A stretch of DNA of 64,000 bases from Phalacrocorax aristotelis (Eukaryota; Chordata; Aves; Suliformes; Phalacrocoracidae): the NCBI RefSeq assembly GCF_949628215.1, contig NC_134278.1:37218115-37282114 (forward strand). Reading direction: 5' to 3'. Shown in pieces: positions 41,301 to 48,999 of this stretch. The notes beneath the pieces were generated by a model. That model was not told the origin of the DNA. It did no database searches and saw only the letters and a program-made list of their open reading frames with translations. Positions within the stretch are counted from its first letter, which is position 1. Every line of letters starts with the position of its first letter. The position numbers and the translations under genes were made by a program.

Positions 41301-42027
41301 AACTCTGTTCTCTCCACCTGTCTCGCAGAAGAGGTGATGGTGGTCAAAGATGTAATAAATTCAGGTGGAATGGAAACTTGCTTTCATGGGGAGGAAAGCA
41401 AATTCAGTATGCATAAAGTAAATCTAAAGTTTATGTACACTTACACTGCTAGTGATACCTGACCTTTTTTTTTTAAATATGAGGGTAAACAAGAGGTTAT
41501 TCTTTTAACAATATTGCGATGTGACTATGCTTGTGGCCACTGATTTTTTTCCTATCTCATATAAAGCTTGTTCACTCTGACTATGCAAGTACATCTGTTC
41601 CATGCTGGTGTTTCCACATCAGGGACAATTAACAGAGTAACCTTGATTTTAAATCTTTAATTAGTTTGTTCTGTGCCACCTTGTGAAGCTTTATACCTTT
41701 GCGCATGCTGCTAAGTCAGTGTATGTGTTTTCTTTTAGGCACTACATTGCATTACAGCTGGTACAACTGTGCTGTCTTAAGTGTACCTTTTTCTGATTTG
41801 AGAGAGAAATTGTAATACGGAGTTTGGAATATTTCAGTAGGTGGTAACTTACCTCAAGTGGCAATGTTATAAAGATAGTTTTTCATCTTCAATACAACTG
41901 TGTTCACCTGAATACCTGTGTTTTTATTACCTTTCAGACTTTATATGAACAGTGCAACAGTGGTAAAAGTCTTGATGTATCAGCATTTGCAAAACGTGGG
42001 AGTCAAAAATCATGGACAGCAAAATGA
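11193..42027 (+). CDS. TTK: TTK / MPS1 dual-specificity protein kinase (21 coding exons, 878 aa)
   Basis: TTK phosphorylates KNL1 and other kinetochore proteins at unattached kinetochores and starts the spindle assembly checkpoint. Joining 21 exons (11193..42027) gives one frame of 2637 nt with GT-AG introns throughout. Residues 1-49 hold the N-terminal extension with ISADTTD; about 50-205 the TPR domain; 208-524 a low-conservation linker ending near RTPVVKN; about 540-810 the kinase domain. Seen in the kinase: glycine loop GSGGSSK (549-555), K570, helix-C E588, gatekeeper M619 in the ECGN hinge, catalytic HSDLKPAN (662-669), DFG (681-683), T693 and T703 in the activation segment, PPE (708-710), D733 and R796. 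HSD in place of HRD is normal for this family. The human protein is 857 residues; the extra length lies before the kinase. The start is the first ATG of exon 2, in frame with the whole protein. Identification is by recalled homology; there is no transcript evidence. Confidence 0.97.
11620..11845 (+). CDS. TTK: TTK coding exon 3 (residues 49-123, TPR domain)
   Basis: Acceptor ttctgtcAG, donor aaagc|gtaagt, leaving phase 2. It encodes [10 protein letters not shown], the NPEDWL motif and LIGRYSQAV, and ends in FAELKA, all hallmarks of the TTK TPR domain that helps kinetochore binding. The 282-nt intron 2 before it holds nothing notable. Confidence 0.96.
13358..13407 (+). repeat. Short tandem repeat, about 13-14 bp unit
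   Basis: Three to four degenerate copies of a unit like tgaaattatcccac, one with an internal deletion (tgaacccac). Likely a local minisatellite-type duplication without function. Confidence 0.7.
13875..15600 (+). repeat. CR1 LINE, 5'-truncated, with degenerate ORF2 (reverse transcriptase)
   Basis: About 1.7 kb in sense orientation within TTK intron 3. Conceptual reading in several frames recovers CR1 ORF2 landmarks in order: [75 protein letters not shown] (RT); [24 protein letters not shown]; and [14 protein letters not shown]. The 3' end has the CR1 motif ggttggacaagatgatctc. Frameshifts and stops are many, and the catalytic FADD block expected after NLSK is missing (around 14750-14780), so it cannot move by itself. 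The real CR1 protein lies across the several broken frames seen here. Confidence 0.93.
17572..17678 (+). CDS. TTK: TTK coding exon 4 (residues 124-159, TPR domain)
   Basis: Acceptor tctttacAG, donor tcacaag|gtgtgt, phase 2 in and phase 1 out. It encodes [11 protein letters not shown] and [19 protein letters not shown], a TPR helix pair nearly identical to mammalian TTK. Confidence 0.96.
18560..19012 (+). repeat. Degraded ERVL-type LTR (old endogenous retrovirus copy)
   Basis: Starts tgtactggctctgtc and follows the same order of blocks as the LTR at 55494-56068 read on its minus strand: ggttaatttt; a gtgctt/gttgctaag-like block; caaggatt; ggggcgcagctgat; gacc..aaagggatattccat; catcatgctcagcagc; aagctgggggat; and attaaactc near the poly(A) region. 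The TATA stretch is lost (agcaaaaagc in place of atataaagc) and about 100 bp of the 3' end is missing or unrecognisable. No internal viral genes flank it, so it is a decayed solo LTR or fragment. Confidence 0.8.
19301..19372 (+). repeat. CR1 LINE 3' tail
   Basis: gtgctgtttggttgatggttggacttgatgatcc... in order, with the terminal gaggtcttttccaacc block and tail unit ttaatgattctatga. About 70 bp; close in sequence to the 29665-29967 and 53311-53546 copies, suggesting the same young subfamily. Confidence 0.88.
21660..21803 (+). CDS. TTK: TTK coding exon 5 (residues 160-207, end of TPR domain)
   Basis: Acceptor ctacttAG, donor ttagcag|gtattc, phase 1 on both sides. It encodes [26 protein letters not shown] and [14 protein letters not shown], the last TPR helices and the capping helix. 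144 nt, a multiple of three. Confidence 0.96.
21804..24916 (+). other. TTK: TTK intron 5 (3.1 kb)
   Basis: From gtattc to acctacAG. AT-rich. It contains a threefold 19-20 bp repeat at 22788-22840; no transposon tail or RNA gene was recognised. Confidence 0.65.
22788..22840 (+). repeat. Threefold 19-20 bp tandem repeat (ACAGGATAT core)
   Basis: ACAGGATAT starts at 22788, 22807 and 22827, separated by AT-rich spacers of 10-11 bp. The core is identical in all copies while the spacers differ. Origin unknown; a local slippage duplication is simplest. Confidence 0.75.
24917..25025 (+). CDS. TTK: TTK coding exon 6 (residues 208-243, linker)
   Basis: Acceptor acctacAG, donor cttgg|gtaatg, phase 1 in and phase 2 out. 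It encodes a serine- and asparagine-rich stretch of the disordered linker, ending TRLFL. Poorly conserved with mammals, so it is placed mainly by splice sites and phase, supported by exons 5 and 7. Confidence 0.88.
25123..25198 (+). CDS. TTK: TTK coding exon 7 (residues 244-269, linker)
   Basis: Acceptor ttgccttcAG, donor taaccag|gtagaa, phase 2 in and 0 out. It encodes [20 protein letters not shown], matching the mammalian linker segment around its YRNSLR. Intron 6 before it is only 97 nt. Confidence 0.9.
25281..25375 (+). CDS. TTK: TTK coding exon 8 (residues 270-300, linker)
   Basis: Acceptor tgctcttAG, donor gaagag|gtatgg, phase 0 in and 2 out. It encodes [12 protein letters not shown], matching a short conserved CPFGR(V/I)PV island of TTK. 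Intron 7 is 82 nt, the shortest in the gene. Confidence 0.93.
25376..26393 (+). other. TTK: TTK intron 8 (1.0 kb)
   Basis: From gtatgg to the first AG of the tandem acceptor. No repeat or gene recognised in it. The open frame of 78 codons across the end is chance, overlapping exon 9 in another frame. Confidence 0.6.
26394..26496 (+). CDS. TTK: TTK coding exon 9 (residues 301-335, linker; tandem acceptor)
   Basis: The acceptor is a tandem NAGNAG, ttatttCAGTAG. Using the first AG (26392-26393) gives KSRQISSS; using the second (26395-26396) removes one serine to give KRQISSS, which matches the mammalian KRQ better. Donor ttacag|gtaact. The exon ends DSYDLRDLQ, aligned to mammalian DSCELRNLK. 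Phase 2 in, 0 out. Confidence 0.9.
26497..27155 (+). other. TTK: TTK intron 9 (0.66 kb)
   Basis: From gtaact to ttctttAG. I see nothing in it. Confidence 0.6.
27156..27279 (+). CDS. TTK: TTK coding exon 10 (residues 336-376, linker)
   Basis: Acceptor ttttctttAG, donor agaag|gtaact, phase 0 in and 1 out. It encodes [19 protein letters not shown] and then TLKTKI, aligned to the mammalian TLKNKTE region. Low conservation; frame and splice sites are clean. Confidence 0.88.
27280..30396 (+). other. TTK: TTK intron 10 (3.1 kb)
   Basis: From gtaact to ccccctAG. It holds one 300-bp CR1 fragment (29665-29967) and a poly(A) run at about 27455-27470. No gene seen. Confidence 0.65.
29665..29967 (+). 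repeat. CR1 LINE 3' fragment (about 300 bp)
   Basis: The translation recalls the CR1 ORF2 C-terminus: [30 protein letters not shown] and [10 protein letters not shown], then the 3' UTR with ggttggacttgatgatcc and the tail tgattctatgattctatt. The reading frame is nearly intact, so it is a fairly young copy. Same subfamily as 53311-53546 on the opposite strand. Confidence 0.93.
30397..30575 (+). CDS. TTK: TTK coding exon 11 (residues 377-436, linker)
   Basis: Acceptor ccccctAG, donor agag|gtaaag, phase 1 in and 0 out. It encodes a Q/S-rich stretch ([18 protein letters not shown]). 179 nt, the longest linker exon. The poly-Q-like run is not strongly conserved. Confidence 0.88.
30697..30833 (+). 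CDS. TTK: TTK coding exon 12 (residues 437-481, linker)
   Basis: Acceptor ctctgtAG, donor gactg|gtaagc, phase 0 in and 2 out. It encodes [25 protein letters not shown] and [13 protein letters not shown], aligned to mammalian TTK TFEQPV, SPPIS and TPSSNTLDDYM. The last two are likely sites of mitotic phosphorylation by context only. Confidence 0.93.
30834..32398 (+). other. TTK: TTK intron 12 (1.6 kb)
   Basis: From gtaagc to cctttAG. AT-rich with no recognised repeat or gene. Confidence 0.6.
32399..32525 (+). CDS. TTK: TTK coding exon 13 (residues 482-524, linker before kinase)
   Basis: Acceptor ccctttAG, donor ttgcag|gtaatg, phase 2 in and 0 out. It encodes [21 protein letters not shown] and then a P/Q-rich piece. 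CFRTPVVKN and the STPYxQ motif are shared with mammalian TTK. Confidence 0.95.
32526..33657 (+). other. TTK: TTK intron 13 (1.1 kb)
   Basis: From gtaatg to tacacAG. It contains a TG/TA microsatellite at 32602-32631; otherwise I see nothing. Confidence 0.6.
32602..32631. repeat. TG/TA dinucleotide microsatellite
   Basis: A short TG-rich run passes into about eight TA units. Likely polymorphic in length. Confidence 0.85.
33658..33750 (+). CDS. TTK: TTK coding exon 14 (residues 525-555, kinase start, glycine loop)
   Basis: Acceptor tacacAG, donor gcaag|gtaaga, phase 0 on both sides. It encodes the kinase N-lobe entry [26 protein letters not shown] is the ATP-binding glycine loop. 93 nt. Confidence 0.97.
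33751..35685 (+). other. TTK: TTK intron 14 (1.9 kb)
   Basis: From gtaaga to tttgcAG. Holds an antisense CR1 fragment at 34941-35345. No gene seen. Confidence 0.65.
34941..35345 (-). repeat. CR1 LINE 3' fragment, old and antisense
   Basis: Read on the minus strand. Diagnostic blocks on the + strand: atcgtagaatgaggtaggat, ggaagggacctctgcatgtc, cagcctctctggacagcctgtt and the ggaatttgcc region. It is much more diverged than the 29665 copy. The 5' border near 35345 is approximate. Confidence 0.8.
35686..35843 (+). CDS. TTK: TTK coding exon 15 (residues 556-607, catalytic lysine and helix C)
   Basis: Acceptor tttgcAG, donor ggcta|gtgagt, phase 0 in and 2 out. It encodes [12 protein letters not shown], with K570 as the ATP-anchoring lysine, and YKNEI with E588, its salt-bridge partner in helix C. 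Then [13 protein letters not shown]. Confidence 0.98.
35934..36085 (+). CDS. TTK: TTK coding exon 16 (residues 608-658, gatekeeper and hinge)
   Basis: Acceptor ttttAG, donor atatg|gtattc, phase 2 in and 1 out. It encodes [21 protein letters not shown]619 is the gatekeeper and ECGN the hinge, as in mammalian TTK. Intron 15 is 90 nt. Reading into intron 16 reaches TAA at 36097-36099, after four extra codons. Confidence 0.98.
36086..37327 (+). other. TTK: TTK intron 16 (1.2 kb)
   Basis: From gtattc to tttacAG. The donor is weaker than the others (tatg|gtattc). AT-rich; no repeat recognised. Confidence 0.6.
37328..37452 (+). CDS. TTK: TTK coding exon 17 (residues 659-700, catalytic loop and DFG)
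   Basis: Acceptor tttacAG, donor tctcag|gtgaaa, phase 1 in and 0 out. It encodes [16 protein letters not shown], where D664 is the catalytic base, and LIDFGIANQ, where D681 binds magnesium. T693 aligns with the activating autophosphorylation site T676 of human TTK. Confidence 0.98.
37453..37768 (+). other. TTK: TTK intron 17 (316 nt)
   Basis: From gtgaaa to gtggctAG. I see nothing in it. Confidence 0.6.
37769..37849 (+). CDS. TTK: TTK coding exon 18 (residues 701-727, P+1 loop)
   Basis: Acceptor gtggctAG, donor tctaag|gtaatg, phase 0 both sides, 81 nt. It encodes [18 protein letters not shown]703 aligns with human T686 in the P+1 loop and PPE takes the place of APE, as is usual in TTK. Confidence 0.98.
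37850..39786 (+). other. TTK: TTK intron 18 (1.9 kb)
   Basis: From gtaatg to atattAG. It contains a perfect TGACGTCA palindrome (38832-38839) and a GC-richer patch near 39160-39350 whose open frame is not convincing. No transposon tail seen. Confidence 0.6.
39787..39963 (+). CDS. TTK: TTK coding exon 19 (residues 728-786, kinase C-lobe)
   Basis: Acceptor atattAG, donor ctaaag|gtaacc, phase 0 both sides, 177 nt. It encodes [21 protein letters not shown]733 is the structural helix-F aspartate. [19 protein letters not shown] and EKDLQDVLK follow. Confidence 0.98.
39964..40381 (+). other. TTK: TTK intron 19 (418 nt)
   Basis: From gtaacc to atttgcAG. Nothing notable. Confidence 0.6.
40382..40472 (+). 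CDS. TTK: TTK coding exon 20 (residues 787-816, kinase C-terminal end)
   Basis: Acceptor atttgcAG, donor aaacag|gtacct, phase 0 in and 1 out. It encodes [17 protein letters not shown], with R796 as the conserved subdomain XI arginine, and HPYVQIQSH at the domain end. Confidence 0.97.
40641..40738 (+). CDS. TTK: TTK coding exon 21 (residues 817-849, C-terminal tail)
   Basis: Acceptor aacttcAG, donor gctagg|gtaagt, phase 1 in and 0 out. It encodes [20 protein letters not shown] then NSISRAAR, nearly identical to mammalian TTK. Intron 20 is 168 nt. Confidence 0.97.
40739..41937 (+). other. TTK: TTK intron 21 (1.2 kb)
   Basis: From gtaagt to cctttcAG. No recognised element. Confidence 0.6.
41938..42027 (+). 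CDS. TTK: TTK coding exon 22 (residues 850-878, stop codon)
   Basis: Acceptor cctttcAG; encodes [20 protein letters not shown] and ends [15 protein letters not shown] is shared with mammals, but the last 20 residues are divergent and lack the strongly basic KKRGKK end of human TTK. Confidence 0.95.
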   Translation, partial: TLYEQCNSGKSLDVSAFAKRGSQKSWTAK

Positions 42028-42190
42028 TGTACTACTGTTCAGGATGCAACAGAGATGTCTGTTTTGTTCAAAAAATATTTTGTGCTGCTAGCTTTTAAAA
42101 GGACACTCAGCATGAAGTTCACATTTTTAAATGTTCTTTGTGTCTTCTGATAATGCTTGCAGATCATTAAAAAGAATTTAATTGAATACT
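42028..42190 (+). other. TTK: TTK 3' UTR; end approximate
   Basis: A short AT-rich 3' UTR from the stop codon to the first good polyadenylation signal. Cleavage is expected 10-30 nt after the hexamer at 42166, before the GT-rich stretch ctgtgggctgtttg near 42196-42210. A longer form using later signals, for example AATAAA at 44219, cannot be excluded. Confidence 0.6.
42166..42171 (+). terminator. Polyadenylation signal ATTAAA
   Basis: The second most common poly(A) hexamer, 139 nt after the stop codon, followed by a GT-rich downstream element within about 30-45 nt. It is the most likely end of the TTK transcript. Confidence 0.65.
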
Positions 42191-45100
42191 TTTCACTGTG
42201 GGCTGTTTGACTCCTTGCCATGCCACTTGGATCGAAGAATGAAAATTGTTAGTTGGTGATTATGGTCTTTGTTACTTACAAAGAACTACAGTGTATGGAG
42301 TACAAAAACTTGTATGAGTCTCTTCAAGCTCTTATCCCCTTGAAGCTAAAACAAAAAAGTTCCTAAAGTGCCCTTTGCTAAACATGGAAAACATTCAAAT
42401 ACCTCCTGAAATATCTCCTGTGACGTGAGCACAGAGTATTATGCTGTTGTGTTCTTTGCCAACAAATACTGCTTGTGTCCAGCTTTGATCGTAACTAAGG
42501 AAATAAGCACTCTGTTTGTATAAGTGATTGGTTACAATACTGATAGATACATGCAAATGTCACCCAGTTTTGGAGCTGTTCCTGTGGTTAAGTGACATGG
42601 TGGAAGCATCAGTACTGTTCTGAGGAGTTACGTGACTAAAATGACTTTTGTTCTGTTAAAAATGCTACTATAAATCCAATTGCTTTTCAAATTTCAAAAT
42701 AATAGAACACCCATCAAGATTCATCATGGTCAGAAATCACTAATTTGAAATTTTAAAAGCATTAATACTAAGCACTCTTTAAAATGCATGGAACGTAGAA
42801 GGACTGTTTTTTACACAATTGTTAGTGGACTGATCAGGTTTTGTTTTAACTGAGTTACATATCTGGTGTAAGTGTATGAATTTTAAATTTACTTAAATAA
42901 TTGAAAGATGTTAAAATAATATCTAATAGTTTTAAATTGAAAAAAAATCTTGCCTTCAGTTTCATGACAGCTGCTATACTGTCCAGATACCTTCTAAAGC
43001 TTGGAGCTTGTCAGCTCTCTGTCTTGATTGAGCATTTTGAACTACTCTGTTTTTGTCTTTCCTTCATAATAGCCTTACATATAAAGATCCCAATTTCACT
43101 GTTGAAGTGGCTCTTTCCTTGTTTATCTGTATGAATTAGAGTATGCCATACTCCTTGATCAATGATGGAAAAAGTTGAAGGTCAGCACTAGGGAAGCTTT
43201 CCTTGACAATTTCTATGTGTTAGATTACAGAGTTAATGTTTTCTTAGCTTCAGAAGAGTGCTGAAAAATTTTAAAGTGCTTGTGATAGCTTTTGTATTTG
43301 TGTTTAAGTTTGGATAACTCATTGGGAAAAGATGTCATAATGCTTCAAAGGCCTAAACTGAGGGAGGTTTGTCTTTCATTGTAAACATATATTTAAATAT
43401 TCTTTTTTCCCCCATTTTGAGTATTTTTTTTTTCTTTGGATTGCCTGGATTCACGGGTTCTAGTTGCTTTCTTTGATATCGGAATGTTAGGTCTCACTGA
43501 TGTCTTACTACCAGTTGATTTCTGTAGCTTTCATTTCCATGGCTCTTAGAAGATTTAGGGGATCAAAAATCTGAGTGGCATGGCACTACTGGTGACCTGT
43601 TAACCTGAACCTGTGACAGTACTGTGAAATCTCCATAAAGCTTCTGAAGAAGGGAGGCAGTCTAGTTTAAAATGACAGGTTTTACTACCTGACAGAAGTA
43701 TAACTTACGCATCCAAGCACTGGAGCACAAATCAAGTGCCTGGAAATTTTCTACCTCTTGTGGAAGTGCATGTACATAGCACTTCTGTCGTCTGTGTGCC
43801 ATCTGGCAGGTCGGTTAGGTCAGCTGCCTGGAGGGAGAAAACGCTGCTGGAGGCTTACTTAAACCAGCACATCTTGCTGCCCTGGGAAGACGTGGCTGGC
43901 ATCCAGAGAATTCTTATGAATGACTGAGCATCACAAAATACTGGGTAGTTGTGTTTGATGTTCTGAGGACATGGATATTGTTCTCAAGAAGTTTCAGTTT
44001 GACCCTGTAAAAGGGGAATTCCCACTGCCTTTGCCATGTGTATTAACCAGGACTGAGATAGCTTTATTTTCTCTTTGTCTAGGTAAGCTTATCTTATACC
44101 TATAGGAATAGGCATATTGTACTGCACGCTCTCTTCTACTTTCCCTTTGTGTTTATGAGGGATCACTCTTTAGTGACAACCTCAGTTAAAGAAAATGTGT
44201 TAGCTGTGCCTTCCGGGAATAAAAGGTATTTCTGCAGTGATCAAGATGCGGAGTGGCATCTGTACTCTGCATGATTCCTGAGCTCACAGCAGAACCTTTT
44301 CCCATGCTTGCACACTAAGCAGCAGTAACTGTATTGGTATCGCTCATAGCACTATCATAATGTCTTAATCTGAAGTTAATAGCCAAGAAAAGAGATAGTG
44401 AGTTGTTAATACTTATCTCAACAGCAATATTGGAGGAGAGACCTTATTTCAATGTGTTCTTTCTATCTTTCCTGCCATCAATTTATCAGGTTTTTTATTA
44501 CTTTATAACCCTATAAGAACTAAAGAATGAGAAGAATAGCACACACTTTGATCTCAAATGATACATGAAACTTGGAAGTATTGTATTTTTTCCCAAACTT
44601 TAGTAGCTTTGTTTTTTTTAAATGAGGTTTTCAAAGCTTGCTAATATAATAAAGGTACCCCTTGATAGGTGGGAAACTTTGTTCTTAATTCTCTTATATT
44701 CAAAGCAGCAAAACATTTCTTCAAATAATTTTAAAGTTCTTTAATGAGGAATAATATTTCTGTAACTTTATTAGGCCTCTGTTTAATGTCTTGTTTCAAA
44801 ACTCCAAGCCCTCACCACTTTCATGCCAGTTAAGACTATCCTGCTGAGACAGAATTAGTGCTCATAGAAGGGCATTAATTATTCTGGGGTGTGGTGTTCC
44901 TGTGTCTGTTCAACACCTGCCCTCCTTTATTTCAGATTAGCAGCTATTCTCTGGACTGTACAGGGAGAGTGATTAGGGGTGGGAGCTACTCCTGATACCA
45001 GCCTTTCTCCCCTCAGCCTGGTCTGGGAGGAGGGCTGGTGCAGGGGGCAGAGAACCTGTGCTCACCCCAGTGACGGGGCACATGCAGGAGCAGCACATAT

Positions 45101-48100
45101 CCCTTGTAAGGGCAAACTTGGAATTATAAACTTAACTCTGTTAATCTAATTGTTATATGAAACAGATTGTGGTGTCTCAATTAGTCATCTTCAGGGACGG
45201 TGAGGGAGCTATCCCGTATTTCTAGGGGAAAAAAGATAGACTTCTTCCTTTTGAAGATCCTGTTCTGATTTTTTTTTTTTTAAATCCCAGACTTTAATAC
45301 TTCTGTGGAAGTTCAGTGCTTTTTCAAGCATAATGAATACATATGTTAATTGTATTCTGCTTGTCTGTTTTATAAATGTTGAACTTATAAAGCTTGTAGC
45401 TACTGAAGAAAAAAATGTTAACGTTCTGCACCTTTTATATTCTAGACAGTTTGGGAGGCTACTTAGGGCATGGGAAGTGAAATGCTATCTCTGACTTTCT
45501 CTAGAGAGGGGAAAAGAAGTATCAGCCTCTTCAGAGGAAAAATTGTGAAGAAAATATTTACTCTGCAGAAACATCTTTTCACGAAGAGTTATTGAAGTGT
45601 CTCCCAACTACTTGTCTAGATTACAGATCTTGACATACTTCTGCATAATTATTTTGATGTTATAATTGTTAACCTTCACTGTTTTTCTTCTTTGGTTAGT
45701 GTTGAATATGCAGAGAAGCAAAACACATGCCGTATTTTTTTTCCTGTTGTAGTGTATGGTTTATCAATCATTTCTTTCATTCCATAACTGTTAAAGAATC
45801 CACAGGAAATATAGGTGGCATGGGAGGTGGCTTATGAAAGAGGACTGGGCCTGATGAGAGGCAGCGGGTTGTTATCAGTCATCCCTTTCAAATAAAAATT
45901 TTCCACTGCAAATGGGTAATTGAATTATACTCTTTTTCTGCCTCAGTGACATGCTAATGATGTCTGCCTACCTTAGCAGCTGCCACTTAGCGGCCCTCAG
46001 TCTATTCCTACGGGTTTTTTTGCTTTACAACCAACCATCCCCCTCTTCAGATTCTGCTGGGATCTTAAAAGTGTGTGTGAAGTACAGAATAGCTATGGAT
46101 GAGTAACTTTAAAAGACAGAAAATACCATTCTTAAATGTTAGGTAACAGAAGTTGCTGCCTGAAGCTCTTTCAAGATTACAAAATGCCTGTCATGTGTTA
46201 CTGTCACCCTCAAGGCCACAGTTCAGGGCATTGTGTGTGTATAAAATGAGGAGAGAAGATGGCTGACTATGCCAGAGTATGTCTGTAATCACTGTTACTG
46301 GATACACATACAGTATAATGCTATAACAGCTAACGTTGAGATACCACAACTACATGAAGAGTAGAAAGGTTAAAGAGAACACTTTGGTAAGTTCCCTTTA
46401 GTAATTCTTGTTTAAAAAATGGGTCTGGAAACTTAAACCTTTAAATCTGGTCCAAAAAACCTTTACTCGGCAGCTAACAGTAAGAAAAGCCTAACTACAG
46501 AAAGGTGACTTCCTTTTTTTATTTATGGATGGGTATAGCATGACTCAGCCTGAACAGCTGTATGTATAGTTGGAATCCAAAGGCTAAATGGAGTTCAAGC
46601 TTTGGAGGCTCTGCTCTTACAGCTTGTCTTGGTGTGCCAACACCCAGAATTGAGTCCTTGACAAATATAAGAAAAGGAGGCTGTTCTCTTCCGTAACTCC
46701 CTGTGCTCAGGACACTTGTCCAAGGAGCAAGACAAGTCTATGCCCATGGTCCTGGAGGAGTCAGACTCGGGCTTCTCATCTGGCTTTGTTGAAGGCAGTC
46801 TTAGCTCCTGCTGCTGAATGTGTAGTTGGGCAGGAAGCAAATGGTTAAATCCCTCACAGCAGAGTGCAGAGCAGGGTGTGAGTTAGCCTGAAGGTAAGAC
46901 GTCAACTGTCACTCCATGTTTGGTCTCTCCTCTGGGTTTTGGTTTGTTCTTTAAGCTCCTGATAGTGGTTTCATGCTAAACAGATAACTAATTCTGGAAG
47001 TGCTGATAAGTATCAAATTAAACAGTTGAAGTAAACTTGAGTTCTAGTCCACCTCTGAAGGCCAGTTTACTCCTGAGCTCCTCCACAAGGATTACAGGCT
47101 AATCCTTGCAGGCGCCAGTTATGGCAAGTAAGAGCTGAAAACTATTTGCTGCTTCCTTCCTGTTGTCTATACTCTCAAAGCCTTGCTGCTCCTCCCTTTT
47201 GCCTGAGTTCTCAGCAGCAAGGAGAAAAAAAAATGCTACTTGTTACCATATTTGTATCTTAGAAACTCATGTCTAAGACTAAGACACATCCTGTTTCAGC
47301 CAAGTATAAACTGTTAATAAAAAGTATTCCCTTCGTTGCTCAATGCAGGCAATGTAGTGTGATTTACTTGTAGCATATAGAGGTACTACAGCTACATGCA
47401 AACAGCAGAGGTCTTCGTACAGCCTGCCTGTACACTTTCATGGGAGCTGCTGAAATGAAACCTGAGATAAAAATCTGACTCCTCACCTCAGTTCCTCCCC
47501 TTGGCCGGTGGAATATCCACAGCTAAACAGTGATGCAATTCCAAGATGCCAGCTCTAATCAGATGAATTGCTAAAATCCAGACAGCTTTTGCAATGAGCG
47601 ATGACTAATTTTGTGAAGAACAGTGGTGTTACTGTTTTGAACCCTTAATAAACACAAGGAAAAGGTGAATGATTAAACAGCATCAGCCCATTGGTCTTGA
47701 CTCTTACAATATTGTAAAGGTCTCTCGCTTGTGTCTATACCTACTTAACGTGCATGTTATATGGCAAGCACAATTTGAACACCTGCTTGTTACATGCTTT
47801 GTCTATCCACCTCAAGTTTTTTTCCCTATTTTACATAGCTGTTGAAAACCAATTAAAAATAAATTAAGTACCTATATTTACAGAAATACAAACTAGATTC
47901 TTGGCATTGATGCTTGCTTCCTATGTGGTCTTGGATAAAACATTTCCATGAGTCTTTGCTCTTTACGTTCCTTGTCGGCTTACAGCTTGGCAGCTTCATA
48001 GCACGAGTCCGTACAATGCTTGTTGCCTTCGGTGACTCTGGGGGATAGAGCTCTTGCAGAGTGCCATCACACTTTGAAATATTCTTAATGGGGGTGAAAT

Positions 48101-48397
48101 TTGTCATCCATGTGGTGGTTGGATGTTCGTACAATGGGGGTCTGATTTATGGATGTGCAGTTCTGTGCAGCAGAAGGCAGCGATGCCCCTCCAGGGTGGC
48201 TGCGGGGTGCTGGGCACTGCAGCAGCTGCCGTGCAGTGGAGGGGCTCCACGGGCAGAGGAAGGCCTGCCGCCTATGTGTTTCACTTTGCTGATGAACGCG
48301 CTAGCTCTTGCACTGTAATGCAAAACAAAACTTCCGTGTCTGCCTGTGCTACGTGTCATATGGATGTATCTAGTGGCCTGGACCCCTCAAGGAAGCG
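42191..48397. other. Intergenic DNA downstream of TTK, no gene seen
   Basis: About 6 kb of AT-rich sequence. I find no CR1 tail, LTR or RNA gene. Open frames such as 43736-43927 and, on the minus strand, 46595-46840 and 47853-48134 lack recognisable domains and a splice context. Confidence 0.55.
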
Positions 48398-48445
48398 TAG
48401 AATCATTAAGGTTGGAAAAGACCTCTAAGATCATCAAGTCCAACT
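48398..48445 (-). repeat. CR1 LINE 3' tail
   Basis: tagaatcattaaggttggaa, aagacctctaagatcatcaag and tccaact form the reverse complement of the CR1 3' end with one tail unit. Only ~48 bp. Confidence 0.88.
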
Positions 48446-48999
48446 GGAACTGAGCTGCTGAGACGGTTTCCAAATTCACAACGGTTTAGGTAAAAGGCAG
48501 CCAGGTGCTGCCTTCTGACAACCAGTGCTGCCTGTCGGCATGGGCAGTGGTGGCACTGGGGTGCTTCTGTGGCTTTTACAGGTGAAAGTACCCAAAGACA
48601 ATAAGGTACCTCAGTAATGAGACAAGCAGGAGTCTTGAGCAGGACTGGGGTACCTGACTCAAAAGTGAGTGTCTGCCTAAATCTTTCAGGCTGATCTTGG
48701 GACTTAGCAGAGGTCCAACACTGCAAAGGTGAAGACACTTCCTACCTGCTGTGATGTGTGCTGGACAATGGGAATATGAATTAAGAATTTGTTTTAGGGA
48801 GAGCAGATGAAGATTCAAATAAATCCTGGCTTTCAGCACATTGTTTGCCCTGAGTTAGAGAATACTCCCATTGCTGCTTTTGCTCCTCATCTTCTCTGGA
48901 AAGACACAATTGTGGCAGAAAACCAAAGTTAGTTACCTGCATAGGTGTTCAGAGCAGAGGAATTTGGAAGTGTTCATATCGGAGCCTTGCTTTGTAAGA
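48446..48999. other. Unassigned sequence
   Basis: Open frames on the minus strand (48406-48738 and 48576-48839) run over the CR1 tail or in mixed frames and look random. Nothing else recognised. Confidence 0.45.
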
